From assembly GCA_945859605.1 (NCBI GenBank), contig OX243817.1:26220843-26284842 (forward strand): 64,000 bases of DNA, in the 5' to 3' direction. Below are positions 9,649-46,446 of the stretch, piece by piece (positions within the stretch are counted from its first letter, which is position 1; every line of letters begins with the position of its first letter). The notes under the pieces are model-generated. The model was not told the origin of the DNA. It ran no database searches and saw only the letters and a program-made list of their open reading frames with translations. The translations under genes were made by a program, and so were the position numbers. This DNA is from Lumbricus rubellus (Eukaryota; Annelida; Clitellata; Crassiclitellata; Lumbricidae).

Positions 9649-10523
9649 CTAATCGTCAAGGTCCCAGTTGGAGAAAGTACCCCTAAAAGCGACATAGTTG
9701 AAGCGCTGAATCGTTAGCGAAAGGCGTTCGAACAAATACGACGTTTCGCGGACGTCCCCAGTTGCGGTGCTTATGCTTTGTCCCAAAGCAGAGAGGAAAG
9801 TCAAGCCCTCGTTGTTGATTGGGCCTAGGGTTTCAAATGCCAGCGGAATAAAAAAGGTGGGTTTCAGACAATTGGCTGTACTTTGTGTGTTTGAGGGCCG
9901 CTGCTCTCTCGGCCGCCGCACCCGCCGTCCGAGAAGTGTCGGGTAGATAAAAAACGGCTGAGGTGTCGGTCACCGTCGCATCCCAAATGAGGCAGCGACC
10001 AGCACGCCACGGAATCACTCTTGCCGTCAGCCCTTGACAGGCCAACGGGTTCCTTAGTGGAAGGGAAGCCAGCCCGAGTCAAACCTCGGAAGACAATATC
10101 GTTCAAGGTCGCGTGTCTGGATGAACGACCAGGACCTAAAGAGCAGGAGAGCCCGTGCAGGCCGTCAGCGGCCACGGCAGAGCCGCAAGGGCATCTGTGC
10201 GGTTCACAGAGGGGAACCCCCAGCCGGAGACCAACTGCTACTCTGACTGACTCGTCGTCAAGTCTGAGCCCGCACGAGGTTATAGGGAGAGCCAGCAACC
10301 AATCGCCCGCGTGCGGGGCAGAGACAGCTCTGAGACGTGCTTGATGGAGTGGGTCCTGAAGCCCGGTGTATAAGTCAGAAATGATCTTATCGGTCAGTGG
10401 CTTTTCCCAAGATGATTGCCTGTGGACAACACTGCTGTCTGGAAGCTGCACTGAACTGGCCGTTAGCCAGCGGGACACCATTTCCCCATGTTGTGGATCG
10501 GCAGGGAATGAGTCACCTAGCAT
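9649..10523 (-). pseudogene. Non-LTR retrotransposon pol, C-terminal part, frameshifted
   Basis: Minus-strand frames contain SAPHAGDWLLALPITSCGLRL, then a Cys/His cluster (CEPHRCPCGSAV...LHGLSC), then TWDAT-like, PLAFETLGPINNEG and ERLSLTIQRFN blocks. I recognise these as the C-terminal region of a widespread invertebrate LINE polyprotein. The order is right, but at least two frameshifts separate the blocks (near 9990 and 9870) and the reverse transcriptase core is absent. It is therefore a 5'-truncated, inactive copy lying between the two segmental duplication copies. Confidence 0.8.
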
Positions 10524-10624
10524 GATTGACTGGAGCGGAAGCGTACCTGCGGCGGAAGCCAGAAAGGCTTATTATTATTATTGTCATCATAATTATTACT
10601 AAATTTTGAAAAGTTAAATAAATA

Positions 10625-11399
10625 TACAGGGTGCGCCAAAAAAGTAATCCCTACGGTTTTTAGTCCATATCTTGGCCAAACATATGAATTTTTTAATGAA
10701 ACTTTACAGTCTTAAAGGCAATTCATATTTACGTACAATGATTCAAATTTCAACAAAATATTTCAAACAGAACAAAAGTTATATCACTTTCAGTGAGGCC
10801 ACCCACCGTTTTTTGACGATTCAAAAACGAAACGCAACAAAAGCTATGTTTTTTGCTAATATCATGGCCAGAAGTAGGAATTTCAAAATGAATCTTTGCA
10901 GGTTTAAAGAAATTCATATTTACACATGATGGCCAGATTTCATCAAAATATTTTAAACACAACAAAAGTTCACGTTTAGTGAGGCAACCCACCGTTTTTG
11001 ACGATTCAAAAACGATACGCAACAGAAAGTAATAAAAACACGATTTTATTAAGTCTCATCTCAAATAACTGTTGTCAAATGAACTTGGTAGTGCTTCACA
11101 ACTTGTGCTCAATGTGCCCACCACCAGTGCCAAAACTTCTTTTGAGTCTCTTTGCAAAGTTCTTGATGGACCTGTTGATTAATCTGACAGATTCATTATT
11201 TATCAATTTGATTGTCATCTTGCTAAGTGACTTCTCAGTGACGTGCAGCTACGCTGGTACCCTGTTTCTTTTTAAATAGTAATAAAAATTATAATCTGCT
11301 GCGTTACGTCTTTGAATCGTCAAAAAACGGTGGGTGGCCTCCCTAAAAGTGGCATAACTTTTGTTCCGTTTGAAATATTTTGATGACATCTGGCCATCA
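10625..11399. mobile_element. Tc/mariner-like transposon remnant
   Basis: The left end has CAGGGTGCGCCAAAAAAGTA, a mariner-superfamily type of terminus. Two direct units of about 165-185 bp (10681-10850 and 10867-11030) share ACCCACCGTTTTTTGACGAT. A third copy is inverted at about 11300-11399. A transposase C-terminal fragment lies between. The right terminus is not clear. Confidence 0.65.
11096..11273 (-). pseudogene. Tc/mariner-like transposase C-terminal fragment
   Basis: Minus-strand reading gives HVTEKSLSKMT, then NFAKRLKRS, then GTGGGHIEHKL and a stop. This matches the usual end of mariner-family transposases (RL..C...GGH.EH). No catalytic triad is present, so only a relic remains. Confidence 0.7.
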
Positions 11400-11494
11400 T
11401 GGAAGCTGGATAAATGTATATTTATATATGAAATAGAATCTGGATTAATGATAAAACGCTTGAGAAGTGGAAGCTAGATTAAGGTATTTTTTAC

Positions 11495-11928
11495 AGGACG
11501 TTCAATAATACGAAATGGACCTTATTAAAGGATGACCATTTATCCTTTTGGCCAGACTTCCTGCTTGGATACAAAAAACCAAAGCCATACACCTGGTTCA
11601 AACTCATTCGGCTTAACCATTTGCTAGCATGGCGTTAAGGGTACGAATAAATCTTTCTACGTGACCATTGTTACTGGGTTTGTACGATGTGGTGCGGATC
11701 TTGTCAATTCCCTTCTACTGGCAAAGGTTTCAAAACAGCGTGGCCTCAAACCAGGAACCCTGGACCGAGAAGACCTGTCTGGGCAGCGGACATCCATACC
11801 GAGTGAACACTTGCAATTTTTAGGAAGTAGCCTAATCAATCACAGTAAGAATATACATGTACTTTGTGTCCTTTCTAAGATGGCGGGTGTAGTTTATCAG
11901 ATCGGTCCCAATATGATCCATATGCAGG
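11495..11928 (-). pseudogene. Ty3/gypsy integrase remnant (copy 2)
   Basis: Equivalent of 3780-4217, with the same integrase motifs on the minus strand and different small indels (for example, two bases missing near 11627 compared with copy 1). Both copies are inactive. Confidence 0.8.
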
Positions 11929-12092
11929 GCCGGATTAAGGCATGTTCAACATGTTCGGTCGAACAGGGGGCCCTACACTTTAGGGGCACACACATGCGAA
12001 AATTTTTTAGAAAAATATAGGGCGACACAAAAGTTCGTTCACCGTTTTCAAAATGCGTTATCTCAGGAACGGCTTCATATTTATTTATAACT

Positions 12093-12730
12093 AGCTGAAC
12101 CCGGCCACGCGTTGCTGTGGCTGAAAAGAGGCTTTCCCTCCTCCTCTCCCTCTCCCTCCCCCTCCCTCACCCCATCCTCCCTCTCCCCCTCTCCCTCCCC
12201 TCCCTTTCCCCCCCTCCTCCTCCCCCTCCCCTCCCCCTTCCCCTCCCCTCCGTCCCCCTCCCCTTCCCCCTCCCCTTGACCTCCACCTCCCCTCCCCCTC
12301 CGTTCCCTCCCCACCGTCTTTGTCCCGCTCCCTCCGCTCCTTTCCTCCGTCGCAGCGTCCATTCCAAGCCCAAAGGCCGCTTTGGGAAAAGGCCTAAAAG
12401 CGGCCTCTTTGGTAAATTAATCGCGACTCGCTTATGACGTCACAGCACGCCACCTCATTGATGTTTCGTCTGCTGTGTTTGGAGACGGCGTTTATGAAAT
12501 CTGGCAGCCGTGTGGGACGTGTTTAATTTGCAAATGGCGGGCGAACGGATTGCAAAGTTCACTTTTTGTGGAAACGGTTGCGTTTTTTCGGGTGAAAACA
12601 TCTTAACACACGGTTGTATGGGAATGGAAGGTGTTGTAAAATTTTCAAAACAATCGGTGCGTCACTTTCAGCGTGGAAATGCGACGAACTATTGGAAAGT
12701 TCATTTTTATTTATATAATATAGATATTTT
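12093..12730. mobile_element. Insertion present only in duplication copy 2
   Basis: It begins with CTAGCTGAACCCGGCCACGC and ends in an AT-rich stretch (TTCATTTTTATTTATATAAT). Copy 1 lacks it at the matching place near 4395, so it inserted after the duplication or was lost from copy 1. It contains a polypyrimidine tract (12135-12350). The 38.1-38.5 kb region has a similar C-rich interior and AT end, suggesting one family. I cannot assign a class. Confidence 0.6.
12135..12350. repeat. Polypyrimidine tract (CCCTCCC)n
   Basis: About 215 bp of almost pure C and T. The minus strand has many GGG and GGGG runs at short spacing and could form G-quadruplexes. Apparent open frames here are low-complexity artefacts. 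Confidence 0.9.
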
Positions 12731-13181
12731 AGCAGTGCGTAGCCTACATGAATCAAATTATAGAAACCGGTACAAATTTGATTATGATCCGGTCCGTTTA
12801 TATCATTAGACACTCCTTATCTTTACGAATAAGGTATAGGCCTACTGTAGCTTAGGCCTACTGATAAAGTTGTACTATAATACTGCTATTTGCTGAGAAA
12901 GATCAAATTTCAAAGTATAAACTGCTGTTCAAAATGTAACAAAGTCATATTATTGTCCGTTTCCGTTTTCCCTGGTTTTTTCCTTTTTTATTTATTCAAA
13001 TGAAACGACTTTTTCCGTGTTTTATTTTGTTTCTACAGCGTTGTGTACATCTATGCCTAATTCTGTTTACCTACTGAGTATACGTTTTAACGCTTAGACC
13101 TACTCAGTAGGCTAAGCCTATACTCGTGGGCCTATAGTCAAACAGTGGCATCGTTATGTACGATACCATGAACCTACTTAA

Positions 13182-13254
13182 AATCCCTTCCCTGGGAGGT
13201 TATATGCTTTAAGCCTGTTTTGGACGTATATATACGTCTTCCCCAAGGAAGGGG
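13182..13254. mobile_element. 73-bp TTAA-flanked mini-element
   Basis: Flanked by TTAA on both sides (13178-13181 and 13255-13258). The matching site in copy 1 (about 4850-4860) has a single TTAA and no insert, so this is a direct filled/empty-site pair. The ends are imperfect inverted repeats (TCCCTTCCCTGGG and CCAAGGAAGGGG). The interior contains the perfect palindrome GACGTATATATACGTC. A TTAA target and C-rich ends are piggyBac-like features. Confidence 0.8.
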
Positions 13255-13267
13255 TTAAATAGTAGTT

Positions 13268-13463
13268 CAAATTTCTGAATAGCATTTGATTATTCCGATT
13301 CAAGTTTCTGCAAAGCATTTGATTATTCCGATTCAAGTTTCTGTAGACTATACTCACTAAAGCATTTGATTATTTTGATTCAAGAGTCTGCATAGTAGCT
13401 ATAGGCTATTTGATTATTTCGGTTCAAATTTCTGAATAGCATTTGATCTTTCTATTCTGCAGA
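13268..13463 (-). repeat. 33-bp minisatellite, reversed (copy 2)
   Basis: Counterpart of 4864-5060, with the same unit order and only small differences. It lies about 100 bp beyond the stop of the 13562-16900 gene. Confidence 0.85.
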
Positions 13464-13561
13464 CTTTCTGCGAATAATTAGTTTCATCGATTGTCTCTTG
13501 AACGATAATTTCTGTATAATTTTAATAGAATTTGCAAAGTGGTCCTGAAACAAAAGTGAGC

Positions 13562-16500
13562 TTAACTCTGGTCAGATGCGCCGCCGCCGCCGCGTTCTTT
13601 CTCAGACGCCTGACCGTGAAGGTAGGTTAACGTTGACGGTTCGTCAGGGGCAAAAGTCACTTTTTTAAACTCCCTTCCACTGCCCTCTTTTTCAGTGACG
13701 CCGCCATCACCGAAGTCTTTACTTTGAAGTCGTTTCTTGCTCTTTCGCAGATGCATCCAACTGAAAAGGCTTTGGCTAATCGGAGCATTTGTTGCGTCCT
13801 GTTTACTCTTCTCCGTTCTACATGTACCAAACTTTGACAATTCTTCACGCTCATTGAAATTCTTCGGCAATATTATTAGTATGTCTACCTCTGGTCCATC
13901 AATTATTTGTTTGCGCAGCAGTTTTCTTCGTTCACTTTTGTTGCTTCTTTTTCTTGCTGCAACACCATGAAGCTGACCGAGCTTTGAAATACCCGGAATA
14001 TTTCCAACAGAGGTGCCTTCTCTCGAATCTTCCCATTCGATAGGCGAATCATCGTCCGCCGAACTATTTTCTCCCCTTTGCTGCATCTCGAAACCAAAAT
14101 CTCTTAATGGCCAGAACTGGTAGAAATTCGTGACGACCTCGTCTAGTTTGTTCTTGAAACTGACCGTTCCCATGTCGACGTCTGGCTTCGGCATGTGTAT
14201 GAATTTTTTCAAGAGCAGCGGCACCGATCCTCCGGCAAGGGCAGCGATCGTCTGGGTCGTCGAAGACAGTCCGCTAGCAGATGCGAAAGACAGGATTGCA
14301 AGGAAGACGAAAATAACAAAAATGGCCATTTTTGTGAAGGCCTTGAGCGCAGAAAACAGACCATGATATATGGGTCCGGGTACACCGGCAACCTTGATGT
14401 GACAAACTTCATCAAAAAGTTTCTTTGGAATTCGAGGCACATCTTCTTTGTCGACAAACAGAATGAGATCGTTGATAAACCAATAGCGAGATATATCCTC
14501 TGCGATGTCATCTGATTCCTCATGCTTCTCTTGCTCGCTGTTTTCTTGAGATTTGAACCCGATATTCTGCTGTAGATTGGACGGTTTTCGTGTTTCGCTT
14601 TCTACTCCCTTGACTAGGCCACAAACGGTGTTGAAGAGAGCCTTGTTTAGCTGTAGGTATTTCTTCTCGACGTTGTTGAAGCTGTCGTAGACGTAGACGA
14701 GGATAAGCATGGCTAGAGAGACGTACTTGAGCACGGCACCAGCGTTGGTGATTACACCCATCATCGTGAAGAGTACGATCTCGACGAGGCAACCAATGCA
14801 CTCCGACAGAATTATCAGAGAAGAGTACATAGCAGCGACACAGCACGTCGCTGTACACGTGTGAACTGCGATGTTTCTCCAACTGGATATCCAGTTATGC
14901 GGTTCTCTCCAGTACCGCGGTTTTGTTTTGCTCTGCGGTTCTGTCGCCTGCGTTTTCGTACTGTTGGACTGTTGAACCTGACTGTCTGACAGTTGAACCT
15001 GACTGTTGGACAGTTTAACCTGACTATTGGACAGTTTAACCTGGGTTTTTCGTTTGTGCTTTATCATCTTGTCAACTTCTGAGTCAGCCATGAATGTCGT
15101 CTTGACCATCTTGCGCATATATTTAGGCCTATCACGTTCGGTATCTTTCGTTTTTGTCTCGATGCTGATCTTTTCGTCGTAACCAAAGAATAACTTCCAA
15201 AAGGTGTTGATCTCAAACAACTGTTGACTACTTTGCATCGTTTTAACGAATTCTGGTATAAAAAATCTGTCAAGGATTGACGTATTCGAATAGAAAAACA
15301 TTCGTATTGTCAGATAGATTGTGGGTATGCAGTAACCGACAGAAACGAGGCATGTAATGGGTAAAACGATTGGCCAATAAATAAATATGATGAAGATTGC
15401 AAATATTCCAAACTGCTCAAAAGGCCAGATCACATTCGAAACGATCATATGCAGAACGTCAAACCACGAGACATTTTGAAGATCTTCAAAACTGCCGACA
15501 ATGATCTTGTGAAACCAGCTTTCTTTCATATTCGACGCGCAAGCAAAGGCTATAGAAATGGTAAAGTAGATGACGTAAATGCCGATTAACAACGGGTGCG
15601 TGGGAAGGAGATAATGGACAATGCTGTTCTCAAAGCTCATTTTCAGTCCCATCCTCCTCGCAGCCTCCGTTCGCGACATCACCTCTTCTTGTTCGAAAAA
15701 GTAGAAGATGAGAAGGCGAAGATAGTATGGCATCGGTAGAAGAAGAACCAGCAGAATGAGTCCGATCCCCTTCCAGAACATGACCCACTGAAAATCAGGG
15801 AATTTTTTGCAGATGCTCTGTTTACAGCAGTTGACAAATGGTCCCACTTCGCGTAGGTCGCAGAAGAAAACAGAATTCAAAATCAATTTCAATAATCCAA
15901 TGGGTATATCATTCTCCACAAGAAGCCGCGTGTAATGTACCAAGATCTGATATTCGTAGATGAAACTATCGAAGGTTTTTCCATCCAACAACTTGCAATT
16001 AGACCCAATGAAGCGCTTTCTCCTGTATAAAGATTTCATTAGGTTTGGTAGATCCTTGCATTCATGGTTCCTTAGATTGATGCATCTTTTCACTCTGTAG
16101 TGATCAAAGTCACCGTCTTCTTTGGAAAGCAGAATTGTCTTTTGTAGTGGTTCCTTTAATTTCACAACATATGGAATCTTTTGATTGACCAGTTTATAAA
16201 TGGTGGAGAGGAAGATCAGAGGACCGAAAAGCAAAACCCCGTATGTAACAACGGTGAGCATCAACCACATAAAACGAAGCCACTGGTTGGCTTCATTTAA
16301 CTCGCAGATCTGCTTCTGCGTAAGCGCATCTACGGAACAACAGTAATCGGTGAATTTGGCGTAGCCAGACTGATTTGTGATTTGTTTGTTACATACCCTA
16401 CCTTCCCCAGCGATCGATACATTTCCATATGTTTTAAAGTCCCTCATCAGCAGCTGCCGTACCGATTCCACTTTCTGCTCCTCTGGCAACTCTCCGATAC

Positions 16501-16900
16501 ATCCGCTGGGAATGTCCTCCAGTTCTACTTCCGTGGAATTGGTTCCGGATGTCAGCGTCATGAGGGAGAGAACGCCGTAGTTGAAGGCGAGGGAGAGCAG
16601 GATCTGGCCTTGGTACGTCGACACCCTCGACCAAGTGTCAGCTTTGTGGTAACGAGTGACGTTGGTTGTCATCGGGTTGCAGTTGTAATTCCTGAATGTC
16701 AGCTTGTACTCGATCAGTTTCAAAGCGTCCTTTTTCAACTTCTTCCGTATTTTACCGTGCATCAGTGGGTCGACTGCACGAATACGACATCTTGGTTTTT
16801 TCCGCTGGCTGACATTTCTACTTTTTAACTGAGCTTCGGTTGAAAGTAGAAATGCCAACGCTATTAAGGTGATCCATAGACTAATGGAAATTATCTGCAT
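13562..16900 (-). CDS. Multi-pass membrane protein (paralog B)
   Basis: Single-exon frame of 1112 codons plus stop, closely similar to paralog A over nearly its whole length. The ATG at 16900 was chosen because it precedes the same signal peptide; the in-frame codon at 16957 is GTG. There is only one LLSTEAQ unit after the signal peptide, then the same Cys-containing ectodomain (N..C.P, CIGELPEEQKV, CELNEANQW), the same hydrophobic segments and a single MVKTTFMADS block followed by heptads of QVKLSNS type. The C-terminus extends about 30 residues past that of paralog A (KKVTFAPDEP...). Both paralogs keep long open frames despite diverged repeats, so both are probably still under coding constraint. 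Family and function not recognised. Confidence 0.85.
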   Translation of the reverse strand: MQIISISLWITLIALAFLLSTEAQLKSRNVSQRKKPRCRIRAVDPLMHGKIRKKLKKDALKLIEYKLTFRNYNCNPMTTNVTRYHKADTWSRVSTYQGQILLSLAFNYGVLSLMTLTSGTNSTEVELEDIPSGCIGELPEEQKVESVRQLLMRDFKTYGNVSIAGEGRVCNKQITNQSGYAKFTDYCCSVDALTQKQICELNEANQWLRFMWLMLTVVTYGVLLFGPLIFLSTIYKLVNQKIPYVVKLKEPLQKTILLSKEDGDFDHYRVKRCINLRNHECKDLPNLMKSLYRRKRFIGSNCKLLDGKTFDSFIYEYQILVHYTRLLVENDIPIGLLKLILNSVFFCDLREVGPFVNCCKQSICKKFPDFQWVMFWKGIGLILLVLLLPMPYYLRLLIFYFFEQEEVMSRTEAARRMGLKMSFENSIVHYLLPTHPLLIGIYVIYFTISIAFACASNMKESWFHKIIVGSFEDLQNVSWFDVLHMIVSNVIWPFEQFGIFAIFIIFIYWPIVLPITCLVSVGYCIPTIYLTIRMFFYSNTSILDRFFIPEFVKTMQSSQQLFEINTFWKLFFGYDEKISIETKTKDTERDRPKYMRKMVKTTFMADSEVDKMIKHKRKTQVKLSNSQVKLSNSQVQLSDSQVQQSNSTKTQATEPQSKTKPRYWREPHNWISSWRNIAVHTCTATCCVAAMYSSLIILSECIGCLVEIVLFTMMGVITNAGAVLKYVSLAMLILVYVYDSFNNVEKKYLQLNKALFNTVCGLVKGVESETRKPSNLQQNIGFKSQENSEQEKHEESDDIAEDISRYWFINDLILFVDKEDVPRIPKKLFDEVCHIKVAGVPGPIYHGLFSALKAFTKMAIFVIFVFLAILSFASASGLSSTTQTIAALAGGSVPLLLKKFIHMPKPDVDMGTVSFKNKLDEVVTNFYQFWPLRDFGFEMQQRGENSSADDDSPIEWEDSREGTSVGNIPGISKLGQLHGVAARKRSNKSERRKLLRKQIIDGPEVDILIILPKNFNEREELSKFGTCRTEKSKQDATNAPISQSLFSWMHLRKSKKRLQSKDFGDGGVTEKEGSGREFKKVTFAPDEPSTLTYLHGQASEKERGGGGASDQS

Positions 16901-16999
16901 CTTGCACTGTTTTGTTTTTCTGTAACTATACAGACCTGTCTGTAACAAGTTTATCACAATTCACAGTTTCTGTCAGTTATTACTAGGAAGTGTAGCTTA

Positions 17000-17008
17000 C
17001 TTATAAAG
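17000..17008 (-). promoter_or_regulatory. Candidate TATA box of paralog B
   Basis: CTTTATAAG on the minus strand, about 100 bp upstream of the ATG at 16900, at the same relative place as in paralog A. Confidence 0.45.
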
Positions 17009-17257
17009 GTACGAAATGTGTGGCTTGCTGAACCATAGATTGTCCTTTACATGTATAGGCCTATTGCAGATAATTTATATGGCCAACATATTGGACACCA
17101 AATTGGCTCTGCTGGTGGTTTCATAACACCAGATCCTTATATATATATATATATATACATATATATTATCTGGGCCTGGAGCTTCTACTGAAACAATTAT
17201 ATTTCTAATGCACTCATCTATAATTCACGCACACATAATTATTATCGTAATTTTACA

Positions 17258-17274
17258 TTTATTATTATTATTAC

Positions 17275-17341
<67 letters not shown>

Positions 17342-17530
17342 GTCATAGTCATTATTGATAAATTTATAAAATTTAGTTAAAATATAACATATACATGCGT
17401 ATAGTACATATATGTTTGTGTGTGTGTGTTTGTGCTCGTGTTTGTGTGTGCGCGTGTGTGCGCGTGCATGTGTGTGTTTTTGTGTAAGGTTGTGTGTAAG
17501 GGTGTGTGCGTGTGTGGGTGTGCGTGTGGC
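17258..17530. repeat. (ATT)n followed by TG-rich repeat
   Basis: An (ATT)n array runs to about 17342. After a short AT-rich gap, a TG/CG-rich low-complexity tract occupies 17409-17530. Both are absent from the matching place in copy 1. Confidence 0.9.
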
Positions 17531-17911
17531 GCGCATGCATGAGCGTACGCGATCGGGGTCTTGAGTTATAGCTTCGTTTATTATTTGAAAACGAGACAAA
17601 TCCGGGTTACCCAGTTGCATGTCGAAGCACATGAAATGGAAACAGACAAAGCTAATGCGCACAGAACTATGTCACTAATGGCCGGCAAAGACAACCCTCG
17701 GAATGAAGTTTTTAACATCTACTGTATTATGGAACCCTATATTATAGGGTTCTATAATGGTAGAATAAATTAATTGATGCTGTCGATATATGCAATAAGC
17801 AGCAATATACTGGCGTAGGCCCTAATTGCGAAAATATATGCTCCACCCCTCTGACCCTCTAATCATAAATTATATGGTAACTCGACCCGGACCACGACGG
17901 ACTACTCTCAC

Positions 17912-18010
17912 GGACAGCCCTTCTGACTCAACGCAGCGCTCGTGAATAAGCTGGTGCCCCGCACTTGGCTTTCGAGTACCGCTTTAGAAATTTCGACAAT
18001 ATTTCTGGGC
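17912..18010 (-). repeat. Dispersed repeat copy (CACCAGCTTATTCACGAGCG family)
   Basis: The minus strand here is nearly the same as 63222-63314 on the plus strand over about 95 bp. A weaker copy lies at 50076-50135. The shared frame reads CGAPAYSRALR followed by R.VR.S, hinting at decayed transposon coding sequence that I cannot assign. Confidence 0.65.
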
Positions 18011-18125
18011 AATCACGGCAAATGTTCTGGTAAAAACTCTGCACTGGTCGTTGTCCGGCCAGAAGACTGTTCGAATTTTCCTCTGCCTGCAGGAATTCAT
18101 TTGGGCACAATTCGCTACTGTCCCG

Positions 18126-18877
18126 CATGGGCGCCCGCACATAGGGGCAAGGGGGGGCACTTGCCCCCCCCCCCCCCCCCTGGAAAATGGATTTTTTTAA
18201 AACTACTACTTTTGGGTTTTTAACAAATTTGTTCGCATTAAAGCACTAATGATATGAATTATACACACAGTGAAAGCCAGAAACCTATGTTTAGAAGAAT
18301 GTTTATGTTTATGTGTAGATATAAACATGCTCTTAATTTTCTGCCTTGCATAATCAACATCTTTTTAAAAGCTGGAACCGTTACCATTGGCTGTTAACCC
18401 TTCGGCAGGCGCCCTTGCAAATAGTATTTTTCCATCGATTATGGACTACTTGATTGGAATCTCGCTGTCATGCAACATTTCACAACTGCACAAAATTAAG
18501 TAGGTTATCAATAGATGTAGCTAGAGGAACACTTGCACCTTGAAAACAGACACCTATTTTTTGTTCACTTATTCATTCATTCAAATTGATTCAATGGACT
18601 TATAATATTACAGTGCCGCTTCAGGAACCCACATTTAACATCTACTTTTTATTATTTTTCTTCGCACTAAAGAAATTATTCATATTATTAAAGCTGATAC
18701 ACAAAATGAAACTGAAAAATATTTGCATTAAGAAACCTCATTGAAAAATACTCGTACTCTTAATTTTCAGCTTTGCATTTTTCAAGCTCTTGTTACTAAA
18801 ATATTTACGGTAACTGTGACCATCGAAATTTTTTGCCCCCCCCCCCCCCCCTGAAAAAATTTCTGCGGGCGCCCATG
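18126..18877. mobile_element. hAT-type MITE, 752 bp, 8-bp target duplication
   Basis: Perfect 14-bp terminal inverted repeats CATGGGCGCCCGCA are flanked by the exact 8-bp duplication CTGTCCCG (18118-18125 and 18878-18885). Subterminal runs of G and C near both ends are complementary. There is no coding sequence, so it is non-autonomous. The 8-bp duplication is the hAT signature. Confidence 0.92.
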
Positions 18878-18967
18878 CTGTCCCGTTTACTTGTACGAGT
18901 GCCCTTACTATAATGTAACATATACCCTGGATACAAAAATGTCTGATATTGAATCATTCTAATATTC

Positions 18968-18998
18968 TTAAACCGTAAAAGAATCTTTTACGGTTTAA
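18968..18998. other. Perfect 14-bp stem hairpin
   Basis: TTAAACCGTAAAAG, a 3-nt loop, then CTTTTACGGTTTAA. It is bounded by TTAA on the left and its complement on the right. It stands alone in AT-rich DNA with no gene nearby, and could be a minimal transposon relic. Confidence 0.6.
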
Positions 18999-20040
18999 CA
19001 CTTTACTATTTTACACTATAGACTGGAATATGAAAAGAGTCAAAAGACCTGTTGATATTGTAAAAAAGGAACAAATTATTTAGAGGCGAATGTTGATTCG
19101 TTGAATATAACACGTTTTGTGTGCAGGCCCGCGTTGAGTTGGATGATAAGGGTGCTGTATATAGCACCCGAGCCCGCAGTCTTGTGGGACCCGCAAGGGC
19201 CGTAGGCCTATTATAAATGTGTTGACACTGGTCCTGTTCAGAAAAAAACTGTGGGAACCAGCCACACAGAATCACAACAAAAAGGCACATAAAATTTTAT
19301 TATGGCAGCTTAATTATCTCTGCTTTATAAACACTGTTATTACGCCATCAATTTTATTGAACATGATGATGAGCTACATTATTATCAGCTTGTTCTGAAT
19401 TCGCATTGTGACGGCTTCTCCCTTTTTGCAATTTTGCAATTTTGTTTGCGTCACTAACTTCGCAGCTGCTATACAATAATTGCTCTGTAATTGTATGAAT
19501 ACATCTTCTTGATCTACAGCGCTTTCGTTACGGAATTAGCTGTGTATAGTGTTACTTTGTTAGAATAATGGCAATTAGGCCTATATCAATATATTATGAC
19601 GGTCGTTTTTTGTTCTATATACAAACACTATTGTTTCGCAATTAGTTTGTTCATAGGCAGGTGCTGTCCTAAATAAGGACGATAGCTTTGTTACATGGAT
19701 TTTTTGTTAACTTTTATAACATAAATTTAAGACATAACATGTTGAACATATACCTTCTCTGAAACCGCTGTAATAAATATGTGCGTGGTTGGCTGGTGGG
19801 TTCTCACAAGGGACATTGGAAGGTAATCACAACACTAGACTTAATGCGACCCTGTTTGTGTGTCCTTTTTAGAGTGATTCTGCAAGGTTGGGGCCCCATG
19901 CACAGTCATACGAAACAGGGAGGTCTCCACATTTGTTAATCCGGCCCTGTTGTTGATACAGCATATATCCACCTGTAAAGCAGTGGTTGCTCAGTTGCTG
20001 TTGAATCTGATTAGTTTTCTTGTTCTTCGATTTCTTTCAG
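18999..20040. other. AT-rich DNA without recognisable genes
   Basis: No open frame with recognisable features. A fragment around 19870-19950 ends in AATCCGGCCCTG, like a hAT-type terminus (compare GCAGGGCCGGATTA at 4219 and 11930). The stretch ends at the polypyrimidine/AG acceptor of the CUB-like exon (20039-20040). Confidence 0.5.

Positions 20041-46446
<26,406 letters not shown>

Larger units (their letters stand above)
11400..17683. repeat. Segmental duplication, copy 2
   Basis: Second copy of the block at 3691-9390, same orientation. It gained a 640-bp insertion (12093-12730) and a 73-bp TTAA-flanked insertion (13182-13254) relative to copy 1, and has different microsatellite content at the right end (ATT and TG arrays at 17258-17530). 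Confidence 0.9.

Noticed and set aside
9649..10523. A single intact 219-codon host gene
   Set aside because: The motifs continue in other frames on both sides of frameshifts and match a LINE polyprotein end.
17700..17760. AACCCTATA...TATAGGGTT palindrome as a functional hairpin
   Set aside because: Short, isolated and in AT-rich DNA where such palindromes are expected by chance.
19950..20040. Upstream half of the long open frame over the CUB-like exon
   Set aside because: It lies before the TTCTTTCAG acceptor and has no domain; treated as intron.
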